Made by a program: the position numbers and the translations under genes. 64,000 nt of DNA from Candidatus Symbiothrix dinenymphae. GTDB taxonomy: Bacteria; Bacteroidota; Bacteroidia; Bacteroidales; Azobacteroidaceae. Below are positions 17,083 through 27,100 of this stretch, one piece after another. The notes below the pieces were generated by a model. That model was not told the origin of the DNA, did not search any database, and was given only the letters and a program-made list of their open reading frames with translations. Position 1 is the first letter of the stretch. Each line of letters opens with the position of its first letter. The stretch covers positions 1-64,000 of the forward strand of contig BBRT01000032.1 of NCBI GenBank assembly GCA_001417715.1, in the 5' to 3' direction.

Positions 17083-18283
17083 TGTTCAGAATCAATTTCA
17101 GCGGTTCATGCTCCTCCTTTGCGGCGGTTACAAATTCTTTTCGTTTTCCTTTAAAAATCGCGTAGTGGCGGTATTCACAGGGGATGTCGCCGTTGATGAG
17201 GTTGTATTTGTGTGCCGGGCGCAGTCCGAGGTAGTCGAATGCGGTCGTGTTGCTCGAAATAATCCAGGCATCGTAGCCCGTGAAAATATGCTTCATTCGT
17301 TCGCCGAGTGCGGCATAAATTGGAAACAAATCGCGCGGGTGCAATCGCTCGCCATACGGCGGATTGGTGACTAATATACCGCCTTCAGGCACCGTTTGCA
17401 GGTCTTTTATGGCACACACCTTTGCTTCGATGTATTTGGAAAGTCCGGCTTTTTTTACATTCGATTTCGTGGTGGTAATCATTTTTTGCGAATAATCCGA
17501 GCCGAATGCCTTAAACTCAAATTCGCGCTCGTGCGAATCGTCCGTACTAATCATCTCGAACAAGTCGGCATCAAAATCGTCCCATTTTTCAAAGGCATAT
17601 TGCTTGCGAAAAACACCCGGAGCGATGTTCAGAGCTATCAACACCGCCTCAATGAGAAGCGTCCCCGAGCCGCACATCGGGTCCACAAAATGGCTCTCGC
17701 CATGCCAGCCCGTTTTCAAAATCATCCCTGCCGCAAGCACCTCATTCAGAGGAGCATCGCCGGCTTCGTGACGGTAGCCCCGCTTGTGAAGCGATTCGCC
17801 CGAACTGTCGAGCGAGATGCTGACCGTTTTGTGCGAAATATGCACGTGCAACTGCACATCGGGATTGCTCACGCTCACAGACGGACGGCGCATGTCATGG
17901 GCTTCAAACCAGTCCACAATAGCATCTTTCGCCCGATAAGCCACAAATTTGGAATGCGTAAATTTCTCGGAATTGACCACCGTGTCGATGGCAAACGTCT
18001 TTTTAGGCGCGATATATTGCGACCAATCAATGGCTTTCAGTTGTCTGTAAACCTCATCAGGGTCTGACGCCCTGAACGTTGCAATCGGTTTCAAAATGCG
18101 TAACGCCGTGCGACAGTGGAAGTTAGCCTTGTAGAGCAACGCCTTGTCGCCCGTAAACGACACCATGCGCCGTCCGATTTGCAGATTGTTGGCACCCAAT
18201 TCCGTCAACTCCCTGGCAAGGATTTCCTCCAAGCCGGAGAGCGTTTTCGCAACCATTCCAAATTCAGTAGTATCCATCATCAT
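17072..18283 (-). CDS. THUMP-domain class I rRNA methyltransferase, RlmL-like
   Basis: About 403 residues. An N-terminal THUMP-like RNA-binding region (residues 1-160) precedes a SAM methyltransferase with DPMCGSGTLLIEA (motif I) and the guanine-N2 type catalytic motif TNPPYGERL. RlmL (YcbY N-half) methylates G2445 of 23S rRNA; this homologue probably does a similar job. Three successive ATGs (18283, 18280, 18277) are possible starts; a frame extension to 18307 would cross the TACCTTTG box at 18297-18304 and is excluded. The 3' end overlaps yitT by 11 bases on the other strand. Confidence 0.88.
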   Translation of the reverse strand: MMMDTTEFGMVAKTLSGLEEILARELTELGANNLQIGRRMVSFTGDKALLYKANFHCRTALRILKPIATFRASDPDEVYRQLKAIDWSQYIAPKKTFAIDTVVNSEKFTHSKFVAYRAKDAIVDWFEAHDMRRPSVSVSNPDVQLHVHISHKTVSISLDSSGESLHKRGYRHEAGDAPLNEVLAAGMILKTGWHGESHFVDPMCGSGTLLIEAVLIALNIAPGVFRKQYAFEKWDDFDADLFEMISTDDSHEREFEFKAFGSDYSQKMITTTKSNVKKAGLSKYIEAKVCAIKDLQTVPEGGILVTNPPYGERLHPRDLFPIYAALGERMKHIFTGYDAWIISSNTTAFDYLGLRPAHKYNLINGDIPCEYRHYAIFKGKRKEFVTAAKEEHEPLKLILNTTP

Positions 18284-18296
18284 TTGTTGTCGGCTG

Positions 18297-18433
18297 CAAA
18301 GGTACAATAATTATTTCAGAGCAAGGCAAAAGCAGGTTATTTCTTGTTCTTTGTTCATTGTGTTTTTTTTATTTTTTTGTTGCCCTCCAAGTCTCGAAAG
18401 AGCATGATGTCCAAAATTTCGGAAACAAAGGTA
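18297..18433 (-). promoter_or_regulatory. Two TACCTTTG boxes upstream of the RlmL-like gene
   Basis: CAAAGGTA at 18297-18304 and again at 18426-18433, both pointing leftwards. The distal one would give a leader of about 140 bases containing a 15-codon frame (MNKEQEITCFCLALK) that could act as a leader peptide. Confidence 0.45.
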
Positions 18434-18588
18434 TGTATTTTTTTTGAGATATGCAAGTGTTTTTAACAGATTTCTCAAGATTTGTTTACAAATGGCGCGA
18501 TTTCGCCGACTTGGTATGGTACAGGACATATCGGACATTCAGATTTTAGCGGCATTAGCGGCAACTTAGCGGCAATTTAGCGGCAATA
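18308..18588. other. Intergenic region with four TTAGCGGCA repeats
   Basis: 281 bases between the RlmL-like gene and the island operon. It holds the distal promoter box, a short leader-like frame, and four copies of TTAGCGGCA at 18546, 18555, 18566 and 18577, directly after the stop of the AlbA_2 gene. No convincing gene is seen. A 75-codon frame covering most of it is low-complexity at its centre and is not supported. Confidence 0.5.
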
Positions 18589-19902
18589 TCAAAAGACATA
18601 CTTAGATAACTTATTGTCGTCTTGCTTTTTAAGCAATTTCTTTTCTGCCAAATCTCTTAAATCATTTCGTGCTGTTCGTTCTGCAATATTATATCGTTTC
18701 ATATATTCAGAACTTACTATTTCGCCTTTCGCCTTGAAAAATATTAACGCATCTATCTGCCTTTCATTCAGCCCTAACTTACTCAAATCCTCTTTGTTGT
18801 AAATGTCTTTGCGGAAGATTGTCCAAAAATCGTTGCCTTTGCAGGAAAATTGAGGAACAGGAATTTTGGCTTCAATGCACAGATTTTTCATTTTATCCAT
18901 TCCCCGTCCCCACGATTCCACATAACCGCTTCGGAAGAAGGCGGTTGCAATATCAGGATTGCGGGGTTGAGAAGAATGTTTGTCGAGCAAATCTTCAACC
19001 GTCCAATTTTCGGGCAATCGTCCGTAATTCCACATCATAATTTTGTCGGCATACACGCTGATTTGAATCGGATACGGACCCGTATAATCCTTGTGCGCAA
19101 CAGCATTCAGCAATGCCTCGCGCAAGGCATCTTTGGGATATTCGTAAGTTTCAACCCGCGTAAGTCCTTCATAAGAAATCAACGCTTTGGTGTATTTTGT
19201 CAGCAAAAAATCCATTGTTTTTTCGACCTGCTCAAAGAAATTTCCGTGTATTTCGTCCTGAAACAGTAAATCGCTGTCGGTGCGAAAAAAACCGATTTTG
19301 ATATACGCACCCGACACAAATTTTTCAGGGTCGGGGTGAAAGAGCATCACGGCGGCTCTGTTCAACAGGTTTTTATCGACAAGTTTCAGGTTTTCAAGCA
19401 CTTGCAAGGGCGTATCGTTGCGGCTGTCTTCATCAATGCGACCGCTTTTGATGCCTTTTTCTTTGAAAAAAGTAAAAGCATCCGCTTTCAAATCTTCTAC
19501 CTGAACATTTGGAACAGGCACGCTGTCCCACTTTTTGCCAATGCGCTCCAATAAAAACTCGTTCAGTGCTGCGCCTGTCAATTCCTGTTTCACGCTGCCG
19601 CTACGATAAAAATACCTGCCACGCAATGAAATAGGCACGGAATAAGGCTGTACAGCAATTTCTATGTAATGTTTGCCATCTTCCTGCAAAAGATTGACTT
19701 CGGCAGTAATGCCCAACTGATTTTTGATTTTGTTGGGGATTTTTTCCATCAAATCTTTGTAGTCGGCAATGCCAATGACATTGCCGCTGTCGTCTTTGCC
19801 GATGTAGATTTTGCCGCCTTGCGCGTTGGCGAAGCCGCAGATCCAATCAAGGTAATCATCATGCCAACTGCTTTTGTATTCTATGTTTTGAGATTCGGAC
19901 AT
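18589..19902 (-). CDS. AlbA_2 / HATPase_c_4 protein (RecG-like regulator family), last gene of the island operon
   Basis: 437 residues. The N-terminal AlbA_2 (Schlafen-type) domain shows NIEYKSSW, DWICGFANAQGGKIYIGKDDSG and NVIGIADYK in the first 50 residues. The HATPase_c_4 region has REALLNAVAHKDY (Glu262, Asn266, His270). The C-terminus is a helix-turn-helix (YMKRYNIAERTARNDLRDLAEKKLL). Such proteins are common in Bacteroidota islands; some AlbA_2 domains are nucleic-acid-binding or nuclease-like, and the combination is usually annotated as a transcriptional regulator. It starts ten bases after the upstream membrane-protein gene, so it belongs to the same operon as the 2005-residue protein. 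Confidence 0.85.
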   Translation of the reverse strand: MSESQNIEYKSSWHDDYLDWICGFANAQGGKIYIGKDDSGNVIGIADYKDLMEKIPNKIKNQLGITAEVNLLQEDGKHYIEIAVQPYSVPISLRGRYFYRSGSVKQELTGAALNEFLLERIGKKWDSVPVPNVQVEDLKADAFTFFKEKGIKSGRIDEDSRNDTPLQVLENLKLVDKNLLNRAAVMLFHPDPEKFVSGAYIKIGFFRTDSDLLFQDEIHGNFFEQVEKTMDFLLTKYTKALISYEGLTRVETYEYPKDALREALLNAVAHKDYTGPYPIQISVYADKIMMWNYGRLPENWTVEDLLDKHSSQPRNPDIATAFFRSGYVESWGRGMDKMKNLCIEAKIPVPQFSCKGNDFWTIFRKDIYNKEDLSKLGLNERQIDALIFFKAKGEIVSSEYMKRYNIAERTARNDLRDLAEKKLLKKQDDNKLSKYVF

Positions 19903-19912
19903 AATACTATTT

Positions 19913-20470
19913 TTATTGTGACTTTTTATTGTGAATACTGTCGATTTCTGCTTGTTGTTTATGTTGAATATTTAAAGTATCAAGATTTAAGATATGTTCT
20001 TGACAATGTGTATTTTGAATTGAATCATTTTGTTGGCAGGGATATACGATATAAGAGGTATTAGATAAATTTTGAAAAAACGAAATTTTTAGCGTTACAA
20101 CTCCAACGAAGAGTAAAACTATTGCTACCCAAAATAACCACTTAAATTTAACTTGTAATTTTTTTGTATTGGAAGTCAGTTTACTTATTATGTTCTCTCT
20201 ATTTTGATATTCTGTCTGGTTTAACACGACATCTTTACAACTTTGAATAAATTTAGTATTTGTATCCATTGCATAAAATATTAACAAGATAGAAAGAACA
20301 CATAGAATATTAAAAACTATTGCTATTATCAGCGGACTATTCCCATTCATAAAAGCCTCTATTTCTATTCCTGAAATAATACCAACAAAAAATCCCAAAA
20401 TAGTATTATCCAATTTTTTATAGATATTATAATTCTCTGTAAGCATTAATATTTTTTGTCCTTCTTTCAT
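19913..20470 (-). CDS. Three-segment membrane protein of unknown function (island operon)
   Basis: 185 residues. Hydrophobic segments lie at about 22-37, 46-67 and 110-129, with a charged loop of about 40 residues between the second and third and a polar tail of about 50 residues. No known family is recognised. The start overlaps the stop of the receiver gene by four bases (ATGA at 20467-20470), so it is made together with it. It may tie the signalling proteins to the membrane or act as the effector; this is inferred from context only. Confidence 0.7.
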   Translation of the reverse strand: MKEGQKILMLTENYNIYKKLDNTILGFFVGIISGIEIEAFMNGNSPLIIAIVFNILCVLSILLIFYAMDTNTKFIQSCKDVVLNQTEYQNRENIISKLTSNTKKLQVKFKWLFWVAIVLLFVGVVTLKISFFQNLSNTSYIVYPCQQNDSIQNTHCQEHILNLDTLNIQHKQQAEIDSIHNKKSQ

Positions 20471-21174
20471 GTGATTATATTTTTACAGTTAGAACATTGG
20501 TTTATAAACTCAGATTGTTTATTATTGTCTATTTCGTTGGTATTCTCTGCAAAAGTGGTTAAAATCGAAATTATACTATCGTTATATAGGGTGTAATTGT
20601 TTTTAATATCATCTAAAGTTTGGTCGATCTGATTATTTCGATTTCGTATTGATTTATGTTTGATTTTTTCAATTAAACGCAAAATAGGATTTGCCTTATC
20701 TACAAAATGTTTAACGCTATTTTGAAAATTAGAATCCGTTAATTGTTTTAAACGCAAAGTTAATTTATTTCTGTCGTTAATTTTATCAATTTCATCAAGA
20801 ATGCTATTTATTTCATTTGCTGATTTTAAATGAGTTAAAATCATACAAGGTTTTGTTGGATATTCTTTAGAAATAAAATCTTGATAAAATTTTAGACCTG
20901 ATATAGTTACCGTTCGTTCATCTACATTTTCAAGTTGATAATCAACAATAAAAGCAGTAATATTATCAGAAAATGTACTAAGAGCGTCTTTTACTGCTTT
21001 TTCTGCATTATTTTTTTGAGGATTCTTGTTATTAATAGAATCTCGCACATTATTAATAAACGAATTATCTGTACTTTGATTTTCAGGATAAAAATCATAA
21101 CGAGATGATAGCAAATTTTTGATTTTATCAATGTCTGTTATATCGTCTTCAATAATTACAATATATGGCTTCAT
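20467..21174 (-). CDS. Receiver-domain-like protein (island operon)
   Basis: 235 residues. Receiver features: acidic pocket Glu9-Asp10-Asp11 (IVIIEDD), probable phospho-acceptor Asp78 (FIVDYQL), Thr114 (MILTHLKS) and Lys117. There is a long insertion (residues about 28-68) between the first strand and the acceptor strand, rich in N, D and K. The C-terminal about 100 residues are helical with no DNA-binding domain visible, and end in a Cys pair (QCSNC). It overlaps the genes on both sides by ATGA (21171-21174 and 20467-20470). It is a natural partner for the ATPase domains of the 2005-residue protein, but phosphotransfer is not shown: no phospho-accepting His box was identified there. Confidence 0.75.
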   Translation of the reverse strand: MKPYIVIIEDDITDIDKIKNLLSSRYDFYPENQSTDNSFINNVRDSINNKNPQKNNAEKAVKDALSTFSDNITAFIVDYQLENVDERTVTISGLKFYQDFISKEYPTKPCMILTHLKSANEINSILDEIDKINDRNKLTLRLKQLTDSNFQNSVKHFVDKANPILRLIEKIKHKSIRNRNNQIDQTLDDIKNNYTLYNDSIISILTTFAENTNEIDNNKQSEFINQCSNCKNIIT

Positions 21175-24100
21175 TTCATTTGATTTTTTAGGGGAATCAT
21201 TACTTTAAATATATTTGTTTCAGATATTTTATCTTCTTTGAGTTCCTTTAACCCATTATGTTTCAATAAGACTTGTTTTAATAGATTTAATCCGTGCACA
21301 TTACCTCTTAATTCATGCTCATTGTGCGGATAGTAGTGATTATTTTCTACTATCAAATATAAAATATCATCTGCCAACTCTGTTTTTAAGGTAATTATTA
21401 GCGGAATATTATTATTAACGATTTTATTATCAAAACTTTTTTCAATCACATGTTTTTTTATATTATAAAGTAATTCAAAAACAAGTTCTGTGCAAAAACC
21501 TTTGGGAAAAGATACTATTTCTCTCAAATCTGTGTAGCTAATATTAATTGCATTAAAAACTATATGTTTATCACATTGTTCTTTTGTAATACTCTTATTA
21601 TTAGCAATTTGCAAGTTAAATATTTTGTCATATGCTCTTTTGAACATATTCACTATATTTATAATTCCAATTTTTTCATCTTCTATTTCTTCTTTTGGTA
21701 AATGTAAAGTAGATAATAACCAAACTTTATTAATTAAATAATCAAAGAAATATTCTAAAGAATTAATATAATTAGGTTTTTCTTTTAATTTTCTGATATT
21801 TAATTCTTTAGAATTATAATAATCGTCTATTCCGTGGTTTAAAGTAAGAGTATAATCCGCTTTTTCCTTTTCAAGTACCCATTGTGAAAATTCATCATTT
21901 TTGTGGTGCTTTCGTATAAATGCGCTCATATCTTTTCGCAATAGCATCAAAAGTTGTTTTGGAAGGATTTCATTCGCTACTTCCTTTTTGCTACTATAAA
22001 AGCCCAATAAGCCTTGTGTTATAAACTTTTCTTTCCCACTTTTCTTATTTTCTTTAAGTTCAGAAATGCGTATGAGGTATAGCCATTGAGTATCGGAGGG
22101 CATAAAGTCAAGATTAACTTCTTTATCGTTGTAGATATTTTTCCATTGTTTTTGTTCATCTTCCCATTGATATTCTGCTGTGGTTTCACAAGCGATACAT
22201 TGCGTATCATCTGTACCGTTGAGAAATTTTATAAACTCAGGAAATTTGTATAAATCCTTATCCGGACTTTCGCTTAATTGTTTCAATTCATTTTTTTTAC
22301 CCTCTATGTCTGGACTATTTTGCTCTAATTTTTTGATTTCTTCTTCGATTTCTTTAACCTCATATTTATGATTAATATAGTATTTTTTGAATTCATTTAA
22401 AATATCACTCTGTTGATATTGTACATGAGGTATTTCTTGTCCATCGGTAACAATAAAAAATGCTTGTACGTTTTTTTCTGGGAAAAAACCCTTCATTTTT
22501 TCAATAATAGCATCAATTTTTTCTTGATAACGAATTTCTTTTGGAATATGCGGGTCTTTATCAATACAATCTGCGTATAGTAATTGTTTAATCCACAAAT
22601 AATTAACAAATTCCTTTTTTTCCAAAACATCAGAATTGTCTAAAAAAGTTTCTTTTATAATTAAGGATTTATTTGTTGTGAGTAAATCGGGTCTTATCTT
22701 AAAAAAATCATCAATTTTATTCGTACCGAGATACAATTTTTCTTGACTATTCTCATTGTCAAGGTCTTTGTACATATCTCGCCATTTAAAACGATAATCT
22801 TTATTTATCATTTCCATAAAATCGTCAATAACAGTAGCGGCGTCTAATTGCAGCATACAAAGAAATTGCCTGCCCTGATTTGAGCTGTTGAAATCAACTT
22901 TTTTTACATTTTTCAAAATATGATAAGCTACCCAACTGTTTTTTTGTATCATTTCTATATAATTGCCTAAAACAAATATTGGAAAATCGCGCAGATTTTC
23001 TTCCTTTTTTCTTAATTTCTCTTGTGCTGTCTTTGAGAACAAGTCAGTTATATCATTTTGTTTTTGTTCTTCTACATTCTTTTTTTTGATAAAGTATAGG
23101 TCAATTTTACGAAACCACCCTAAAATTTTTCCTATAAAATCTATTTCTAATACCTGATAATTGCCTAAAAATGCAGCGTAGCGAAGTCGAAATTTGAAGG
23201 TTGAAAAATCCTTGTCGTAATCCTTTTCCATGTCAAAGCAAACATCTTTATCAGGATTTGATTCTAATATTTCCGTTATAAGGTATTTATGCCATTCAAA
23301 GGTATTTGTTCTTAAATCTTTATATAGAATAAACGGATATTGCGACAATACTTTCAATAATGCTTTTTTGTTAGTATCGTTATCGTCAATGTTAATACCA
23401 TCTTTCTTATATTTCAATTTAAAATCAACAAACTTATCTCTTTCTCCTTTCTTTGTTAAATTTGGAACTGTTTTGTTATTTGGGTCTGTAAAATAATCAT
23501 AAATTTTGTGCGTTGCTTCAAACATTTTTAAATGTCTAATTTTCTCTTCGGTCGATTCAGTTTTTTCAGGCAAGCATTTTTCCGGATTCAATTTATTTGC
23601 TTTTTTGTAAAAATGTTCACGCAAAGTGTCGTGTAAAGCACTTTCTTGCAGCAATTCGTAACGCATACGTTCGTGTTCAAGTGGACGTTTTGAAGTAATG
23701 TTGAGAGTTGGTGGTTGGTTGTAGGTGGCAAATGCAAAATAATTATTAGACCACCGAACTGCACGGTCGTGAATAAAGGGAATGGCTTGGTCGTTAATAA
23801 GAATCGAGGCAGTAAGAGGCGAATCTTTTTCTGTAACATCTCTTATTAAGTCAAACAATTCAAGAAAGTGTGTTCCTGTAATTAGCGAATCATCAACATA
23901 GAAAATTTTTGTATTTTCGCCTGTCAAATAATTTTTATTCAACGAACTAAAATTTTCTACAAAATCAACCCCATTTTGATAATGAATGATTGTTGCAGAA
24001 GAAGAAAAAACAATCTCATTGATAAGATTGATAAATTGCGAATTGCTTTCGTGGCAAGGTGCTACAATGACAATATTGTCGGTCGGTTTTAATTTGTCGC

Positions 24101-27100
24101 ATATTTTATTCTCTAAATACTTTTTTATATCTTTCAACCATTTTATAATATTATCTTTGTTGTCATTCACAAACTTGTCTGAATCCACATCATAAATTCT
24201 GTAATTTTCGTTGCGTGCTACTCTTTGATATTTTATTGAATCTTCAAAATTCAAGTCGCTAAATTCTACAACCGTATTTTTTATTTCAGTTCCATGTTGC
24301 GCTTTTGTTTGTCCTTCTGGATTTCCAAAAATCAGCGAAGGAGTAAGCGAAGAATTATCGGTATCAAACAAAGGTTTTGTTGGAATTGGTCTGCCATCTT
24401 TATCTACACCTCCTCCATAACATAATTTACAATCTCTTATTTCATGCCATTTGGCAGTAAGGTTAATAATTGATTCTTGCCTATCATCTGGATTTCTTAA
24501 GAGTTTAAACTCCTCGCTGGGGTCTTGTGCCAAAATAATATTGTAACGCGGTAAAAAAAAAGGATATTTCTCTCTCAAATTTTCCGCTTCTTCTTCTATT
24601 TCTTTTAAGCTCTTTCTATTTTGTTTATCTTTAGAAATACGGTCTTTTTCTTGTGTGTAAATACGGTTTCTTATTTCTTTTTCAATTTTATGAGTAGTGC
24701 TTCCTGTTGCTGCAATAGGTACAATTATTATTGTTTGTCTTTGATTATATTCTTTTATGTAACTATTAGCAATGTCTTCTGGTAAAAAAAGCAATTTGTC
24801 GTTTTTGCTTTGAGCAACAAAATGAGTAATTCTTTCATTCGTTATTTCCTCTTTCTCTCTTATCGATTCCCATAAAAATTTTTGAGTTAAACTTAAAATC
24901 AATTCACTGTACATTTCATAACCTACAAGAGTAATTTTGATTCTATTAGTATCAATATTGACATCTTCTTTAATTTTATTATGTATCTGTTTAGCCAAGT
25001 ACATAGCCAAGCGAGTTGTATAAAATGAGTTCTGAAATAGTCGTTTTGCATAATAAAAATCTGAAGAGTGAACTTTATTTCCTATTTTGAAATGTGTGTT
25101 TGAAATATGGTAGCCATCACAGTTATCAACATACCCAACAATACTATTGTAAGTGTCTCTTTTAAACAAATCATTTTGTATGATTTTTTTTATATTAAAT
25201 AGAAAAAGTTCTTTTTCTTTATCCTCATTATCTTTGTTCTTTAAGAAAATATCAAAAGGCAGTAGATATTTATCATAGAAAAACTTTTCTTGCAGTTGCT
25301 GCGGAATTGAAAAATTTTCTTCAACTTCAAATGTTGAGTTTGGGTCTGTATTAATTTGAATGTAAGTTGTATTAGGAAAAGTGTTTGCAACAATTTTGTT
25401 GACTGAATTAAACATTTTCTCGGTTTCTCCAAAAAGAAAATCCGCAAAGTAAAAGTACTCTTTCTGTTGTTTTCCGTTTATTTCCTGTATTTTTTCGTAT
25501 CTGCTAAACAATAATATACTTTTGTCTTTTAACCAATAAGAAGTGTCTATTCTTTTATCATTAACGGATTTCCACTTGTCTTTTACTTTTTCAAACCATT
25601 GCCTATTATCTTCAACCAATCCAATAAATTCATTGTAATCTACATTATATACAATAAAATCAGATAATTTTTCGCGAGATAATCTTGCTAATATTCTCAA
25701 TAAATTTGATTTGTTAAGTATAACGCCGTCAAAATCAAGAGCGACGTAATTATTGCCAATGTGTGGCGAACTCAATTTACTGATAATATCATTGCAAACA
25801 TCAGTTTCTATTATTCTACTATTTATGTTATAGTTGTCCATTTCTTTAAAAGAATCCAACACCATAATATTTATTAAATATTTTTTACCAGCCTCCTGTT
25901 GTTCAATATCAGCATATTCCTTTAATCCCAAATCTTTTAAATTGGACAAAGCGGAAACTGCTAACGAATCACTATATGCTGGTAGTATTGTTTTTTCTGC
26001 TATTGCAAACAAATCAGGCTTAAATGGCATTTCAAAATAGTAAGAAGTGCCTTTTGTAATATCGCATTCAGTTACTTCATCGTCTGTGATATCATATTTT
26101 GAGAAAACATATTGCTCTCTTTTGTTTTCATTGTTATCTCTTACCGAAGAGGCAATGATTTTACCATTATGACGTTCAATCAGATGTTTAAAATTCATCA
26201 GCCCATAATGAGCCATATCTCTGTAAAATTGCTGGTATAGAAATTTATCGGTTGGTTCTATAAAATCTTTAAGCGAAAATTCACCGTTCAATATTTCTAA
26301 ATCGTTTTTATATTCTTCAATATGGTCTGCATTGTAATTGTCTTCGGTATTTTTTCTCAAAGTTTTATAAATGCCTTTTTCTCCATAATCAAAAGCATGA
26401 GTTTCAAGAACTTTTGTTTTGTCTGTTACACTTTCGGAATAAGCGCGAATAGTAATTATTCCTTGTCCGTCATTTTCGCCCTGTCCGCTATGTTCTACAA
26501 TATTTTTTGCCAATTCGTGCAAACCACTTACATATTCTTGGGTAAATTTCCAGATTTGTTGGACTACAGTTATTGGACTATTAAACCCTTTGTCTTTACT
26601 CTTTACAAACGGATTAATTTTATGATATGCAACAGAAAAAATAAAGGTGTAAATAGGTGCAAATGATTCTAATTTTTGTATAATATTTGTTGTCTGGTTA
26701 AAATAATTTTTCTCGTTTTCGTTTGCTCCCTTATCTTTCAATTTTTTCAAAGCATTGATATACTCATCTTTAATTGTCTTAATATTGGCGTTTGGTGTAT
26801 TACTAAAAAAGCAATCAATATAATCTTTTGTAATATAGATTGGTGGAGCAAAGGAAGAAGAGTAGCTATTAGGCTTATATGTATTACTTGGTTGTGAATT
26901 TGGAAAAAAATCAAAAAGATTGTCATATTTTACGCCGTACAAATCTTTTATTTGTTTAAGATAATCTTTGTGTATTTCCTTTCTCTTTGATATATTATCA
27001 AGGTTAAATTTTATAGAAGGAAGTTTTTTATTTATTTTCTTATAGTACAAAAACAGTCCTGCCACAAATACAATGTCTACTTCCGAAAAATTGCCAGATA

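Noticed and set aside
17396-18067. A 223-codon frame antisense to the RlmL-like gene
   Set aside because: It is fully inside a well-supported gene; His/Arg/Val-rich shadow composition.
18311-18538. A 75-codon - strand frame in the intergenic region
   Set aside because: It crosses two promoter boxes and a low-complexity stretch; no homologous pattern is recognisable. Only a 15-codon leader-like part is mentioned.
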